A stretch of DNA of 64,000 bases from Mycobacterium seoulense (lineage in GTDB: Bacteria > Actinomycetota > Actinomycetes > Mycobacteriales > Mycobacteriaceae), in the NCBI RefSeq assembly GCF_010731595.1, contig NZ_AP022582.1, forward strand, positions 2,294,001 to 2,358,000, read 5' to 3'. Within the stretch, counting starts at the first letter, position 1. Each line of letters starts with the position of its first letter. Positions 1 to 9,815 of this stretch are shown here, one piece after another. The notes beneath the pieces were generated by a model that saw only the letters and a list, made by a program, of their open reading frames with translations, had not been told where the DNA came from and searched no databases. The translations under genes and the position numbers were made by a program.

Positions 1-1
1 G

Positions 2-3000
2 TGCACCAAGGGCGCCACCACTTCGGACGTGCTCAACGCACCCGGCCGGATGGAGTCGGCGCACCTGCGCGCCGACCGCGGGGAACCCGTCGAGGCCGTC
101 GATATGGACAGCGCGATCACTCAGTGCGCGAACCGGTTACGGGCGGTCATCGACGCGCATGGCCCGGATTCCTTTGCCATGTATGTGTCGGGCCAGATGT
201 CCATCGAGGCGCAGTACCTGGCGAACAAGTTGACCAAAGGCTTCATCGGCACCAACCAGATCGAGTCGAACTCACGGCTGTGCATGGCGAGCGCCGGTTC
301 CGGCTACAAGCTCTCCCTGGGCGCCGACGGGCCGCCCGGCTCGTACCAAGACTTCGAACACGCCGACGTCTTCTTCGTCATCGGCGCCAACATGGCCGAC
401 TGCCATCCCATCCTGTTCTTGCGGATGATGGAGCGCGTCAAGGCCGGGGCCAAACTGATCGTCGTCGATCCGCGCCGCACCGCGACCGCGGAGAAGGCCG
501 ACCTGTTCCTCCAGATCGCCCCCGGTTCCGATCTGGCACTCCTCAACGGGTTGCTGCACCTGATCGTCGAGAACGGACACACGGAACCCGAATTCATCGC
601 CGATTTCACCGAGGGGTGGGAGGTGATGCCCAGCTTCCTGGAGCAGTACGCCCCCGACACGGTCAGCGAGATCACCGGGATCCCCGAAGACGACATCCGC
701 ACCGCGGCGCGGATGATCGGCGAGGCCGAGAATTTCGTGAGCTGCTGGACCATGGGCCTCAACCAGAGCACCCACGGCACCTGGAACACCAACGCGATCT
801 GCAACCTGCACCTGGCCACCGGCGCGATCTGCAAGACGGGCAGCGGCCCCTTCTCGCTGACGGGCCAGCCCAACGCGATGGGCGGCCGCGAAATGGGTTA
901 CATGGGACCGGGATTGCCCGGCCAGCGCTCCGTCCTGTCCGCGGACGACCGCGCCTTCGCCGAAGACCAGTGGGGCGTTCCCCGGGGGACGCTCCGCACC
1001 GAGGTCGGTACCGGCACGATCGACATGTTCTCCCGGATGGCCGAGGGCGAAATCAAAGCATGCTGGATCGTGTGCACCAATCCCGTTGCCTCCGTGGCAA
1101 ACCGGAGAACGGTGCTGGCCGGCCTGGAGCGCGCCGAATTGGTCATCGCCCAGGACGCCTTCCTCCAAACGGAGACCAACGAATACGCCGACGTGCTGCT
1201 GCCGGCGGCCCTGTGGTCGGAGGCGGAGGGGGTGATGGTCAATTCCGAGCGCAACATGACGCTGTTCCAGCCGGCCGTCGCCGCCCCCGGTGACGCGATG
1301 CCCGACTGGCAGATCATCGCCCGGATCGCCTGCGAAATGGGATATTCGGAGGCATTCAGCTATAACTCCGCCGAGGAAGTCTTCGACGAGATCAAGCGAT
1401 TCTCGAACCCGAAGACCGGCTACGACCTGCGGGGGGTCAGCTACCAGAGACTGCGTCGAAGCCCGCTGCAGTGGCCGTGCGCGCCGGGCCGCCCGGGCGA
1501 CCGCAACCCCATTCGCTACCTCAACGACGGGGTGAGTCAGGCCCGGCGGGTCCGCGAGGACGGCACCGCACCCCGGCTGGCCTTCCCCACCGAGAACGGC
1601 CGCGCGGCGTTCTACGCGCGCCCGCACCTGCCGCCCGAGGAAATGCCGGACGACGACTATCCATTCCTGTTGAACACCGGCCGCCTGCCACACCAGTGGC
1701 ACACGATGACCAAGACGGGCAAGGTCGCCAAGCTCAACAAGCTCAATCCCGGGCCGTTCGTCGAAATCCATCCCGGGGATGCCGCACGGCTGGGAATCAC
1801 CGACGGCGACGCGATAGAAATCGCTTCCCGGCGCGGTCGCGCCGTGCTGCCCGCCTCGATCAGCGACCGGGTGCGCCCCGGCAACTGCTTCGCCCCGTTC
1901 CACTGGAACGACGTGTTCGGCGAATACCTGGCGATCAACGCGGTCACCAACGATGCGGTGGACCCGATCTCGAACCAACCGGAATTCAAAGCGTGCGCCG
2001 TCACGTTGGCGAAAGTCGCCGCCTCCGCGGCAGATCCGGCCGCCTGCCCCAAGCCGGCGGTGGACACCGAAACCCCAGAATCCGCGCCCACGGAGGTATC
2101 CGAAATCAGCGTGTCACAGGTTGATACCCTGGCCGAATTGCTCGGTGTGGCAACGAAACCCGTGCCGGAATTCGACGAGCTCGGCCGCTCCTACCTAGCC
2201 GGCATGTTGACCGCGCTTCGCTCGGAAGCCGGTCGACGCACGACCGGTGTGCCGACGCTGCCCCAAAGCGCTCCCTTCGATTCGGGCACCCGGCTATGGG
2301 TGGACGGTCTGCTCGCGGGCCTGTTCTCGCGCAATGAGGTTGCCCGACCCACACCGGCGCCGGCACTCGACAAGACCGCGATCGAGCCACCCGGAGCCAA
2401 GCCGGCCCAACGGGCACCCGTCGTGGTGCTGTGGGCGTCGCAGACCGGGACCGCCGAAGAGCTCACCTCCGAGGTGGCCGCGCGGCTGGGCGACACCCGG
2501 TTGCCGGTCGCGGTGCACGCCATGGACGACTTCCCAGTGGCCGAGCTGGCGACGACGCGGGAATTGCTGCTGATCACCAGCACGACCGGTGACGGTGAGC
2601 CGCCGGACAACGGAGCCGGCTTCTGGCGGGCGCTGACGACAGACGGCGCAGCGAAACTCACCCACACCCGTTATGCCGTGCTCGCCCTCGGCGACTCGAA
2701 CTACGACGATTTCTGCGGTCACGGGCGCAAGCTCGACCAGCGTCTCGCGGAGCTCGGAGCGACCCGCATCGTCGACCGGGTCGACTGTGAACCCGATTAT
2801 GAAGACAGCGTTGCCAAGTGGCTGGGCGGTGTCATCCAGGCGCTGTCCCGCACGCCCGCGCCGGTGGGCCGCGACGGCGGTGCGCCGGCGGCGGCCACCT
2901 CCTCGGTTGCCGCGCCGGCCCGGCCGGCCAACGGGTCGGGGGCGGTCGGGTACACCAAGAAGCATCCGCTGATCACCGACATGGTCCGCAACACCGTGTT

Positions 3001-4066
3001 GAGCCAGCCGAAATCGGCAAAAGACGTGCGGCATCTGGTTTTCAGCCTGCCGGAAGAGACCGTGAGCTACGAGGCCGGCGACGCGCTCGGCGTGTGGCCC
3101 CGCAACAGCGACCAACTGGTCGACGAATGGCTGTCGGTCACCGGACTGGACGGACAGACCCCGGTCGAGGTCGGCGAGCACGGTCTCATGTCGTTGCGTT
3201 CAGCGCTCACCGAGCGCATCGAGATCGCCCACATCAGCCGGGACCTGGTGCGGTTCGTGCAGGAGCGCACCGGCGACCCGACACTCGCCGAGCTGCTGAG
3301 GCCGGAAAACAAACGCGCACTGTCGGATTGGACGTGGGGGCGGCAATCCATCGACCTGCTGGCGCAGCTGCCGGTCTGGGCATCCGCCCATGAGTGGCTG
3401 CGGGTCCTCAAACGCCTTCAGCCGCGGTTGTACTCGATCTCGTCCAGCCCCAAGCAGCACCCCGGGGAAGTTCATCTGACGGTGTCGCCGGTGCGCTACA
3501 ACTTCCAGGGCGTCCCGCGCCGCGGTGTGTGTTCGACGTATCTTGCGGACCGCTCCCCCGGCGATCGGGTCGCCGTCTATCTGCAGCAGTCGAGCAACTT
3601 CCGCCCGCCCGGCGATCCTGACACCCCGATGATCATGGTCGGTCCGGGGACGGGGATCGCGCCGTTCCGCGGTTTCCTGCAGGAGCGCCGCGCGCTCGGC
3701 CACACCGGGCCCAACTGGCTGTTCTTCGGGGAGCAGCACGCCGCCACCGACTACTACTACCGCAACGAGCTCGAGCAGATGCGGGACGACGGGTTCCTCA
3801 CCGAGTTGGACCTCGCGTTCTCCCGGGACCAGAGCGAGAAGGTGTACGTGCAGCACCTGATGCGTCAGCGCGGCGCCCAGCTGTGGCGCTGGCTGCAGGA
3901 CGGGGCGCAACTCTACGTGTGCGGTACCGCCGACCCGATGGCCAAGGACGTCGACCGCGCGCTCTGCGAGATCGCGGCCGAGCACGGCAGCCTCGATCCG
4001 GATGCGGCCAAGGAGTACGTCCGGTCGTTGAGCGCCGACAAGCGCTACCACCGCGACGTCTACTAG
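2..4066 (+). CDS. Assimilatory nitrate reductase fused to flavodoxin/FAD reductase (NasN-like), 5' partial
   Basis: Single-chain enzyme expected to reduce nitrate to nitrite in the cytoplasm with NAD(P)H electrons. The frame is open at the window edge and begins Cys-Thr-Lys-Gly, which fits the last [4Fe-4S] cysteine of a molybdopterin oxidoreductase, so roughly the first 50-60 residues lie upstream. A Mo-ligand-type Cys occurs in NSRLCMAS, as in assimilatory enzymes. The C-terminal MGD-binding domain follows ([18 protein letters not shown]). Then come a linker, a flavodoxin domain ([30 protein letters not shown]), a CysJ-type FAD domain ([16 protein letters not shown]) and an NADPH domain ([12 protein letters not shown]), ending in an aromatic tail (YHRDVY). 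Automatic pipelines often call such proteins bifunctional nitrate reductase/sulfite reductase flavoprotein. A sulfite reductase role is less likely because the N-terminal half is a molybdoenzyme. Confidence 0.9.
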   Translation, partial: CTKGATTSDVLNAPGRMESAHLRADRGEPVEAVDMDSAITQCANRLRAVIDAHGPDSFAMYVSGQMSIEAQYLANKLTKGFIGTNQIESNSRLCMASAGSGYKLSLGADGPPGSYQDFEHADVFFVIGANMADCHPILFLRMMERVKAGAKLIVVDPRRTATAEKADLFLQIAPGSDLALLNGLLHLIVENGHTEPEFIADFTEGWEVMPSFLEQYAPDTVSEITGIPEDDIRTAARMIGEAENFVSCWTMGLNQSTHGTWNTNAICNLHLATGAICKTGSGPFSLTGQPNAMGGREMGYMGPGLPGQRSVLSADDRAFAEDQWGVPRGTLRTEVGTGTIDMFSRMAEGEIKACWIVCTNPVASVANRRTVLAGLERAELVIAQDAFLQTETNEYADVLLPAALWSEAEGVMVNSERNMTLFQPAVAAPGDAMPDWQIIARIACEMGYSEAFSYNSAEEVFDEIKRFSNPKTGYDLRGVSYQRLRRSPLQWPCAPGRPGDRNPIRYLNDGVSQARRVREDGTAPRLAFPTENGRAAFYARPHLPPEEMPDDDYPFLLNTGRLPHQWHTMTKTGKVAKLNKLNPGPFVEIHPGDAARLGITDGDAIEIASRRGRAVLPASISDRVRPGNCFAPFHWNDVFGEYLAINAVTNDAVDPISNQPEFKACAVTLAKVAASAADPAACPKPAVDTETPESAPTEVSEISVSQVDTLAELLGVATKPVPEFDELGRSYLAGMLTALRSEAGRRTTGVPTLPQSAPFDSGTRLWVDGLLAGLFSRNEVARPTPAPALDKTAIEPPGAKPAQRAPVVVLWASQTGTAEELTSEVAARLGDTRLPVAVHAMDDFPVAELATTRELLLITSTTGDGEPPDNGAGFWRALTTDGAAKLTHTRYAVLALGDSNYDDFCGHGRKLDQRLAELGATRIVDRVDCEPDYEDSVAKWLGGVIQALSRTPAPVGRDGGAPAAATSSVAAPARPANGSGAVGYTKKHPLITDMVRNTVLSQPKSAKDVRHLVFSLPEETVSYEAGDALGVWPRNSDQLVDEWLSVTGLDGQTPVEVGEHGLMSLRSALTERIEIAHISRDLVRFVQERTGDPTLAELLRPENKRALSDWTWGRQSIDLLAQLPVWASAHEWLRVLKRLQPRLYSISSSPKQHPGEVHLTVSPVRYNFQGVPRRGVCSTYLADRSPGDRVAVYLQQSSNFRPPGDPDTPMIMVGPGTGIAPFRGFLQERRALGHTGPNWLFFGEQHAATDYYYRNELEQMRDDGFLTELDLAFSRDQSEKVYVQHLMRQRGAQLWRWLQDGAQLYVCGTADPMAKDVDRALCEIAAEHGSLDPDAAKEYVRSLSADKRYHRDVY

Positions 4067-4176
4067 GCCTTCGGGGTCCGCCCGACTCGTAATACGACGG
4101 AAACGTCGCGCGCGTATTGCTGAAACAACCTCGCTGCACCATTCAGTCATTGGTGGCGCCGAGGAGGGACGTACGC

Positions 4177-4452
4177 GTGGCTCTGGATTTCGAGGGGCCC
4201 CTCGAGGACACTGTGCAGGCCGTCTGCCCGTTGCGGTGCCGGCTGCGGCGTGGGGCCGACGGCGACGACGGTGACCAGGTCGACTGGGCCGGGTTGCCGA
4301 TCAATTTGGACTTGGCGTTCTCGCCGCAGCAGCGCGACAAGGTGTACAGGCAGCACCTGATGCGCAAGCGCGGCACGCAGCTTCGGGGACATCTTCGGGC
4401 CGGCTCTCACCTGTGCGTTTGCGAAGAGACCGCCGACGACGGACAGCCCTAG
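4177..4452 (+). pseudogene. Remnant duplicate of the reductase C-terminus
   Basis: Residues about 44-77 of this 91-codon ORF (LDLAFS..QRDKVYRQHLMRKRGTQL..) align clearly with the NADPH-domain tail of the gene just upstream ([24 protein letters not shown]..), at both protein and DNA level. The rest of the FAD/NADPH domain is missing and the alignment ends before the conserved C-terminal aromatic tail. A GTG at 4177 has an AGGAGGG Shine-Dalgarno about 8 nt upstream, so a short peptide could still be made. No stand-alone function is evident. I read it as a decayed tandem copy of the reductase 3' end. The same frame extends back to 4117. Confidence 0.6.
4190..4205. repeat. 16-bp perfect palindrome inside the remnant
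   Basis: TCGAGGGGCCCCTCGA reads identically on both strands with no spacer. It lies just after the GTG of the reductase remnant. The absence of a loop argues against a terminator. No function is assigned. Confidence 0.6.
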
Positions 4453-4549
4453 CCGCAGCGCTCCGCACGCTCACGCAGCACGATTTCCCGTCGGCAATTA
4501 AGGTCAGCGCGAGCGTAAAACATTACCTGCGAAAGCAATTCCGGCCGGA

Positions 4550-4555
4550 TACGCT
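4550..4555 (+). promoter_or_regulatory. Candidate -10 box of the sulfotransferase gene (leaderless)
   Basis: TACGCT fits the mycobacterial TANNNT -10 pattern. It is followed by 6 nt and then the GTG start at 4562, which would place transcription start at the start codon. No Shine-Dalgarno is visible. No clear -35. Confidence 0.4.
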
Positions 4556-4561
4556 TGCTGC

Positions 4562-5365
4562 GTGGCCGATAATCCGTCGTCATACCTGGTGCTGGCGTCG
4601 CAACGCAGTGGCAGCACGCTGCTGGTCGAGTCGCTGCGCGCCACCGGCGTGGCCGGCGAGCCGCAGGAGTTCTTCCAATACCTGCCGGCCACCAGTCAGG
4701 CGCCACAGCCCCGCGAGTGGTTCGCCGCCGTGGAGGACGAATCCGTCCTGCGCCTGCTCGACCCGCTCGATGCGGGAACTCCGGACCTCGCGCCCGCCGA
4801 GATCTGGCGCGACTACATCCGCACGGTCGGGAGAACGCCGAACGGGATATGGGGCGGCAAGCTGATGTGGAATCAGACGCCGCTGTTGTTGAAGCGCGCG
4901 AAAAACCTACCGAATCGCAGCGGCGATGGCCTGCTGGCCGCGATCACCGACGTAGTGGGCGAGGAGCCGCTCTTCATCTATGTGCATCGTCCCGACGTGG
5001 TTTCACAGGCGGTGTCGTTCTGGCGGGCGGTGCAGACGCGGGTGTGGCGAGGGCGGCCCGACCCCGTTCGCGACGCGCGCGCCACCTATCACGCCGGCGC
5101 GATCGCGCACGTCGTCACCATGCTGCGCGCCCAGAATGAGGGCTGGCGGAACTGGTTCGCCGACGAAGACGTCAAGCCCATGGAGATTCCGTATCCGGTG
5201 TTGTGGCGCAACCTGACTCAGGTGGTGGCCGCCATCCTGGAGGCGTTGGGGCTCGACCCGCGGCTGGCTCCCGAGCCGATGCTGGAACGCCAGGCCGACC
5301 AGCGCTCTGACGAGTGGGTCGACCGGTACCGTGCCGATGCCGAGAAGTACGGCCTGCCAACCTGA
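4562..5365 (+). CDS. Stf0-like sulfotransferase
   Basis: 267-residue protein expected to transfer sulfate from PAPS to a hydroxyl acceptor. The family type, Stf0, sulfates trehalose in mycobacterial sulfolipid synthesis. The N-terminal strand and loop [13 protein letters not shown] match the 5'-phosphosulfate-binding loop. [15 protein letters not shown] fits the 3'-phosphate-binding segment with the Arg and Ser of this fold. A GGKLMW motif sits in the central region. The start is GTG 4562, chosen because the PAPS loop follows within 15 residues and a -10-like box lies just upstream. The acceptor cannot be read from the sequence. Next to nitrate and cysteine assimilation genes the context is sulfur metabolism, but co-transcription with cysK is not implied, since 359 bp with its own promoter intervene. 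Confidence 0.85.
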   Translation: MADNPSSYLVLASQRSGSTLLVESLRATGVAGEPQEFFQYLPATSQAPQPREWFAAVEDESVLRLLDPLDAGTPDLAPAEIWRDYIRTVGRTPNGIWGGKLMWNQTPLLLKRAKNLPNRSGDGLLAAITDVVGEEPLFIYVHRPDVVSQAVSFWRAVQTRVWRGRPDPVRDARATYHAGAIAHVVTMLRAQNEGWRNWFADEDVKPMEIPYPVLWRNLTQVVAAILEALGLDPRLAPEPMLERQADQRSDEWVDRYRADAEKYGLPT

Positions 5366-5428
5366 CCGCAAGAGCAGCGAGGGACTCGGCAAACGAACAG
5401 GCAGGACGGCCGAAATCCGTGGATGTCC

Positions 5429-5434
5429 TATAGT
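5429..5434 (+). promoter_or_regulatory. -10 box of the cysteine leader transcript
   Basis: TATAGT is a near-consensus -10 element followed by 7 nt and then ATG at 5442. The transcript would begin at the ATG, giving a leaderless mRNA. A clear -35 is not visible, as is common in mycobacteria. Confidence 0.6.
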
Positions 5435-5441
5435 GGGGCCT

Positions 5442-5516
5442 ATGCAACAGGCCACCCAGCCGTGCCTCGCCCTTACGCGCCGCCTCACCGTGCGCTGTTG
5501 TTGTCGCTGTTGTTGA
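5442..5516 (+). CDS. Cysteine-rich leaderless leader peptide upstream of cysK
   Basis: 24-residue ORF with six Cys; five of them lie in its last six codons (CCCRCC). The C-terminal cluster is typical of a ribosome-stalling attenuator peptide. Its ATG sits 7 nt after a TATAGT box, so translation is probably leaderless. Leaderless polycysteine upstream ORFs controlling sulfur genes have been described in mycobacteria; low Cys-tRNA stalls the ribosome and changes access to the downstream initiation region. Its place before cysK-cysE fits that role exactly. The peptide itself probably has no function beyond being translated. The exact RNA switch in 5517-5724 was not worked out. Confidence 0.75.
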   Translation: MQQATQPCLALTRRLTVRCCCRCC

Positions 5517-5629
5517 TTTTCTGACGTCGCAGAAGTCCTCGCGTAATCCGCCGGTTTGCGGGCGCCAGCACAGGTAACACCCGTGGCCGCCCACGCGCGT
5601 TAGTCAATGTCCAGGAGATCAACCCACCG

Positions 5630-5728
5630 ATGACCATGTTCCCCACCCGCCACCGCGGCGCTGCCGCATTCGACATCCCCAGGCAGGGCGACGAAGCTTG
5701 TACTGACATCGTTGAGGAATACAGATGA
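5630..5728 (+). CDS. Possible second small upstream ORF overlapping the cysK start
   Basis: A 32-codon ORF starting ATG 5630 (second in-frame ATG at 5636) ends in TGA at 5726-5728, overlapping the cysK ATG (ATGA). An AGGAG lies about 12 nt before the ATG, a long spacing. If translated, it would couple cysK translation to the leader region. It has one Cys and no recognisable domain. cysK also has its own SD (GAGGAA, 6 nt spacing), so the ORF may be incidental. Confidence 0.3.
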   Translation: MTMFPTRHRGAAAFDIPRQGDEACTDIVEEYR

Positions 5729-6657
5729 GCATCGCAGACAACGTCACGCAACTAATCGGAAACACGCCGCTGGTCCGGCTGAATCGGGTAACCGAAGGCG
5801 CGGTCGCCGATGTCGTGGCGAAGCTGGAATTCTTCAATCCGGCGAACAGCGTCAAGGACCGTATCGGGGTGGCCATGCTCGATGCGGCCGAACACGCGGG
5901 TCTGATCAAACCCGACACGATCATCTTGGAACCGACGAGCGGGAACACCGGCATCGCGCTGGCGATGGTGTGCGCGGCCCGGGGCTATCGATGCGTACTG
6001 ACGATGCCGGACACGATGAGCACCGAACGTCGAATGCTGTTGCGCGCGTTCGGTGCTGACATCGTCCTGACGCCCGGCGCCGACGGTATGGCAGGTGCCA
6101 TCGCCAAGGCCGAAGAGTTGGCCAAGAACGACCAGCGGTACTTCATACCTCAGCAGTTCGAGAACCCCGCGAATCCGGCGATCCACCGCAAGACCACGGC
6201 CGAAGAGGTATGGCGAGACACCGACGGCAAGGTCGACGTCTTTGTCGCCGGGGTCGGCACCGGCGGCACCCTCACCGGTGTCGCCCAGGTCATCAAGGAA
6301 CGCAACCCATCGGTGCAGATCGTGGCCGTGGAACCCGCCGCGTCCGCCGTCTTGTCCGGAGGGCAGAAGGGACCTCATCCCATCCAGGGCATCGGTGCCG
6401 GATTCGTGCCGCCGGTGCTCGATATGGATCTGGTTGACGAGGTCGTCACGGTCGGAAACGAAGAGTCGCTGGAAATGGCCCGACGGTTGGCGCGGGAGGA
6501 GGGGTTGCTGGTCGGCATCTCCTCGGGCGCGGCCGTGGTGGCCGCGCTCCAGCTGGCCCGCCGTCCGGAGAACGCCGGGAAGCTCGTGGTGGTGGTGCTG
6601 CCCAGCTTCGGCGAGCGCTATCTGAGCACCCCGCTCTTCGCCGACCTGGCGGATTAG
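5725..6657 (+). CDS. cysK: O-acetylserine sulfhydrylase (cysteine synthase A)
   Basis: Makes L-cysteine from O-acetylserine and sulfide with PLP in the cytoplasm; orthologue of M. tuberculosis cysK1 (Rv2334). The 310-residue length is normal for the family. The PLP lysine is K44 in [11 protein letters not shown]. The substrate loop TSGNTGIAL and the phosphate-binding [10 protein letters not shown] follow, and the SSGAAV segment near residue 265 contacts the PLP pyridine nitrogen. The ATG has a GAGGAA SD 6 nt upstream. cysE begins 2 nt after its stop, so the two are one transcript, probably controlled by the upstream cysteine-codon leader. Confidence 0.96.
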   Translation: MSIADNVTQLIGNTPLVRLNRVTEGAVADVVAKLEFFNPANSVKDRIGVAMLDAAEHAGLIKPDTIILEPTSGNTGIALAMVCAARGYRCVLTMPDTMSTERRMLLRAFGADIVLTPGADGMAGAIAKAEELAKNDQRYFIPQQFENPANPAIHRKTTAEEVWRDTDGKVDVFVAGVGTGGTLTGVAQVIKERNPSVQIVAVEPAASAVLSGGQKGPHPIQGIGAGFVPPVLDMDLVDEVVTVGNEESLEMARRLAREEGLLVGISSGAAVVAALQLARRPENAGKLVVVVLPSFGERYLSTPLFADLAD

Positions 6658-6659
6658 CC

Positions 6660-7343
6660 ATGCTCGCCGAGATACGACGTGACATCCGGGCCGCCAGGGA
6701 ACGTGACCCGGCCCGCCCGACCACGCTGCAGGTGATCTTCGCTTACCCCGGCGTGCATGCCATCTGGGGCCACCGGATCAGCCACTGGTTATGGAACCGC
6801 GGCGCACGACTGGCCGCGCGGATACTCAACGAAGTCACTCGCATCCTGACCGGGGTTGATATCCATCCCGGCGCCGTGCTCGGCCCCGGTCTGTTCATCG
6901 ACCACGCCACCGGGGTCGTCATCGGAGAGACGGCCGAAGTCGGCGAGGACGTCACGCTCTACCACGGGGTCACCCTGGGCGGCAGCGGCAGGGACACGGG
7001 CAAACGCCACCCGACGATCGGTGACCGGGTGGTGATCGGTGCCGGTGCCAAGGTGCTCGGCGCGATCAAGATCGGCGAGGACAGCCGGATCGGCGCCAAC
7101 GCCGTCGTCGTCAAAGAGGTTCCGTCGAGCGCCGTGGTCATCGGGGTCCCCGGACAGGTCATCAGTCGCCACGGCCGAAGCAGCCCAGACGACTCGATGA
7201 TGCCCGACCTCGTCGGCGTCAGCCTCCAGTCCCTGCTCACCAGGGTTGCCAAGCTGGAAGCTTCGAACGACGGCCAACAATCCGCCCGCGTCATCCGGCC
7301 ACCAGAAGCCGGGGTGTGGCACGGCGAAGACTTCTCGATCTGA
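6660..7343 (+). CDS. cysE: Serine O-acetyltransferase
   Basis: Acetylates serine with acetyl-CoA, the committed step of cysteine synthesis; partner of CysK in the cysteine synthase complex. The 227-residue protein has an N-terminal helical part and a left-handed beta-helix built from hexapeptide repeats, with the active-site region DIHPGAVLG and HGVTLGGSG. It ends in FSI: the C-terminal Ile is the residue that inserts into the CysK active site in known complexes. It starts 2 nt after the cysK stop, and the thioredoxin-like gene follows 8 nt downstream. Confidence 0.95.
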   Translation: MLAEIRRDIRAARERDPARPTTLQVIFAYPGVHAIWGHRISHWLWNRGARLAARILNEVTRILTGVDIHPGAVLGPGLFIDHATGVVIGETAEVGEDVTLYHGVTLGGSGRDTGKRHPTIGDRVVIGAGAKVLGAIKIGEDSRIGANAVVVKEVPSSAVVIGVPGQVISRHGRSSPDDSMMPDLVGVSLQSLLTRVAKLEASNDGQQSARVIRPPEAGVWHGEDFSI

Positions 7344-7351
7344 GGGTCCAC

Positions 7352-7771
7352 ATGAGCACTGTGGTGGTCGTCGTGACAGCGCTGATCGCGGCACTCGGAG
7401 CCGCCAGCGCGGCAGGCGTGCTGGTCAATCGGCGCTCGGGGGCGTTGCGCGAAACGGCTCCGGGCCTGCCGCAGGACACAGCCGACCTCGGCTTGTCCGA
7501 GGTCGGCCCGACGGTCGTGCATTTCACCGCCGCCTGGTGCGGCCCCTGCGCTTCGGTACGCCGCGTGGTCGAGCAGGTGTGCACGGATCTTCCCGACGTG
7601 GCACATCTCGAGCTCGACATCGACGCCCACCCCGCCGCCGCCAAACGGCTTTCGGTGCTGTCGCTGCCGACCACGTTCATCTTCGACGCCGGGGGCCGTC
7701 AGCGATACCGCAGCGCGGGCGTGCCTAAGGCCGCGGAGTTGCGTCAGGCGCTGCAGCCCCTGTTGGCTTGA
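7352..7771 (+). CDS. Membrane-anchored thioredoxin-like protein (ThiX-like)
   Basis: 139-residue protein with an N-terminal hydrophobic segment (residues about 3-25) and a thioredoxin fold carrying the redox motif WCGPC (C63, C66), plus a cis-Pro region SLPTTFIF. It should act as a thiol-disulfide reductant at or near the membrane. ATG 7352 was chosen over the in-frame start at 7316 because 7316 lies inside cysE. The 8-nt gap after cysE makes it the third gene of a cys operon, so a role tied to cysteine or thiol homeostasis is plausible but unproven. M. tuberculosis ThiX has a similar size and layout. Confidence 0.8.
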   Translation: MSTVVVVVTALIAALGAASAAGVLVNRRSGALRETAPGLPQDTADLGLSEVGPTVVHFTAAWCGPCASVRRVVEQVCTDLPDVAHLELDIDAHPAAAKRLSVLSLPTTFIFDAGGRQRYRSAGVPKAAELRQALQPLLA

Positions 7772-7866
7772 TCGGCCCCGCCGGCGCCTCAAACACTCTT
7801 CGAGATGCGTTCACCGCGATCGACGCTACGGTTGCCCATGGGGCCAAGTAGGGGACGGAGATTGCG

Positions 7867-9513
7867 ATGAGCGACGCGCACGCGCCGCGGATCCCGCCGG
7901 CACTGGCCGCGCCGAGCCTGAACCGCGGAGTCGGCTTCACGCACGAGCAGCGGCGGCGACTGGGGCTGATCGGACGACTTCCCCCGGCGGTGCTCACGCT
8001 CGACGAGCAGGCCGACCGGGTGTGGCATCAATTGCAAAGCCTGGCAACGGATCTGGGCCGCAACCTGCTGCTGGAGCAGCTGCATTACCGCCACGAACTG
8101 CTCTACTACAAGGTGCTCGAGGATCATCTGCCCGAGCTGATGCCGGTGGTCTACACCCCCACCGTCGGGGAGGCCATTCAACGGTTCTCCGACGAATACC
8201 GCGGGCAGCGGGGGCTGTTCCTGAGCATCGACGAGCCCGACGACATCGAGGCGGCCTTCGAAACCTTCGGGCTGGAACCGGACGACGTCGACCTGATCGT
8301 GTGTACCGACGCCGAAGCGATCCTGGGCATCGGCGACTGGGGCGTGGGCGGCATTCAGATCGCGGTGGGCAAGTTATCGCTGTACACCGCCGGCGCCGGC
8401 ATCGACCCGCGCCGCTGCATCGCGGTCTCCCTGGACGTCGGCACCGACAACGAACAGCTGCTGCAGGATCCGTTCTACCTGGGCAACCGTCACGCGCGGC
8501 GGCGCGGCGCCGAATACGACGCCTTCGTCGACCGCTACATCGAAACCGCCCACCGGCTGTTCCCGAAGGCCATCCTGCATTTCGAGGACTTCGGGCCGCT
8601 GAACGCCCGGCGGATCCTGCATACGTACGCCGACAAGTACTGCGTGTTCAACGACGACGTCCAGGGAACCGGCGCGGTGGTCGTCGCGGCCGTCTACGGC
8701 GGATGCCACGTCACCGGGGTGCCGATGCGCGACCAGACGGTGGTCGTCTTCGGGGCCGGGACGGCCGGGATCGGGGTGGCCGATCAGATCCGCGACGCGA
8801 TGGTGTCCGACGGCGCCACTCTCGAGCAGGCCACGGCACAGATTTGGCCGATCGACAAGCAGGGCCTGCTGTTCGACGACATGGACGACCTCCGCGATTT
8901 CCAGGTGCCCTACGCCAAGAACCGCGCCCGGCTGGGGGTGGGCACCGGGGATCGGGTGGGGTTGGTGGACGCCATCAAGCTCGCCTCCCCCACCGTCCTG
9001 CTGGGCACCTCGGCCGTGTTCGGCGCCTTCACCGAGAAGGTCGTGGGGGCCATGGTCGCGTCCTGCGAGCGTCCGATGATCTTCCCGCTGTCCAACCCGA
9101 CCTCCCGCATGGAGGCCGTGCCGGGCGACCTGCTGCAGTGGTCGGACGGCAAGGCGCTGATCACCACCGGCACCCCCGTCGCCGGGATCGAATACGACGG
9201 CACCACCTACACCATCGGGCAATCCAACAATGTGCTGGTGTTCCCCGGGATCGGGCTTGGCATCATCGTCGCCGGGGCCCGGCTGCTGACCAAGGGGATG
9301 CTGCAGGCGGCAGCGAAAGCCGTTGTGCGACAGGCTAGCCCGTCAGATCCCGGGGATTCGCTGCTGCCCGACGTCCGGGACTTGCGCGCCATTTCGACGG
9401 CCGTCGCCGAAGCCGTGTATCACGCCGCCGTCGCCGACGGTGTGGCCACCCGGACGCACGCCGACCCGCGGCAGGCCGTCCTGGCCACCGTGTGGACCCC
9501 GGCCTACGACTAG
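7867..9513 (+). CDS. mez: NAD-dependent malic enzyme
   Basis: Oxidative decarboxylation of malate to pyruvate, linking the TCA cycle with gluconeogenesis and lipid synthesis; orthologue of Rv2332. The 548-residue length fits the large malic enzyme class. Visible motifs are YTPTVGEAI near residue 95, the catalytic-metal segment HFEDFGPLNA and FNDDVQGTGAVV, and the Rossmann loop VFGAGTAGIG. An SD (GGAG) precedes the ATG. In M. tuberculosis mez lies upstream of cysK1; here it lies downstream of the cys genes, so the block has been rearranged. Confidence 0.95.
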   Translation: MSDAHAPRIPPALAAPSLNRGVGFTHEQRRRLGLIGRLPPAVLTLDEQADRVWHQLQSLATDLGRNLLLEQLHYRHELLYYKVLEDHLPELMPVVYTPTVGEAIQRFSDEYRGQRGLFLSIDEPDDIEAAFETFGLEPDDVDLIVCTDAEAILGIGDWGVGGIQIAVGKLSLYTAGAGIDPRRCIAVSLDVGTDNEQLLQDPFYLGNRHARRRGAEYDAFVDRYIETAHRLFPKAILHFEDFGPLNARRILHTYADKYCVFNDDVQGTGAVVVAAVYGGCHVTGVPMRDQTVVVFGAGTAGIGVADQIRDAMVSDGATLEQATAQIWPIDKQGLLFDDMDDLRDFQVPYAKNRARLGVGTGDRVGLVDAIKLASPTVLLGTSAVFGAFTEKVVGAMVASCERPMIFPLSNPTSRMEAVPGDLLQWSDGKALITTGTPVAGIEYDGTTYTIGQSNNVLVFPGIGLGIIVAGARLLTKGMLQAAAKAVVRQASPSDPGDSLLPDVRDLRAISTAVAEAVYHAAVADGVATRTHADPRQAVLATVWTPAYD

Positions 9514-9609
9514 CCCCCGGCCGATGGGCCGCCCCCGGGATCGTTCGGATGGGGCGCCAGCGGCGGCCAGAGCGCCGGACACTGAGAGTCTCAATGGCGA
9601 AAATCACCT

Positions 9610-9685
9610 GGCTCCCCCGCCTGGACTCGAACCAGGAACCTATCGGTTAACAGCCGAACGCTCTGCCAATTGAGCTACAGGGGAT
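9610..9685 (-). tRNA. asnT: tRNA-Asn (GTT)
   Basis: On the minus strand a full cloverleaf can be drawn: 7-bp acceptor stem (TCCCCTG with CGGGGGA, one G-T wobble), D arm GCTCAATTGGCAGAGC, anticodon loop around GTT in CTGTTAACC, and T arm GGTTCGAGTCC. The 3' CCA is encoded. The position before dnaG matches M. tuberculosis asnT. Confidence 0.95.
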
Positions 9686-9815
9686 CATCACGATCGCGGG
9701 ACGACTCTAGCGTACTGGCACAACCGCGCCCAACTGGACGCCGGGACGGATCGGGCGCGCACGGACCCACCCGGGTGAGGCAGGATGGGAACGGTCGCTA
9801 GTCGGGAGGAACGCT

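Noticed and set aside
272..1978. 568-residue minus-strand ORF opposite the nitrate reductase
   Set aside because: Antisense shadow; the plus frame has full molybdoenzyme motifs.
9514..9600. Terminator hairpin after mez
   Set aside because: GGCC-gat-GGCC is short and has no T-run; too weak to call.
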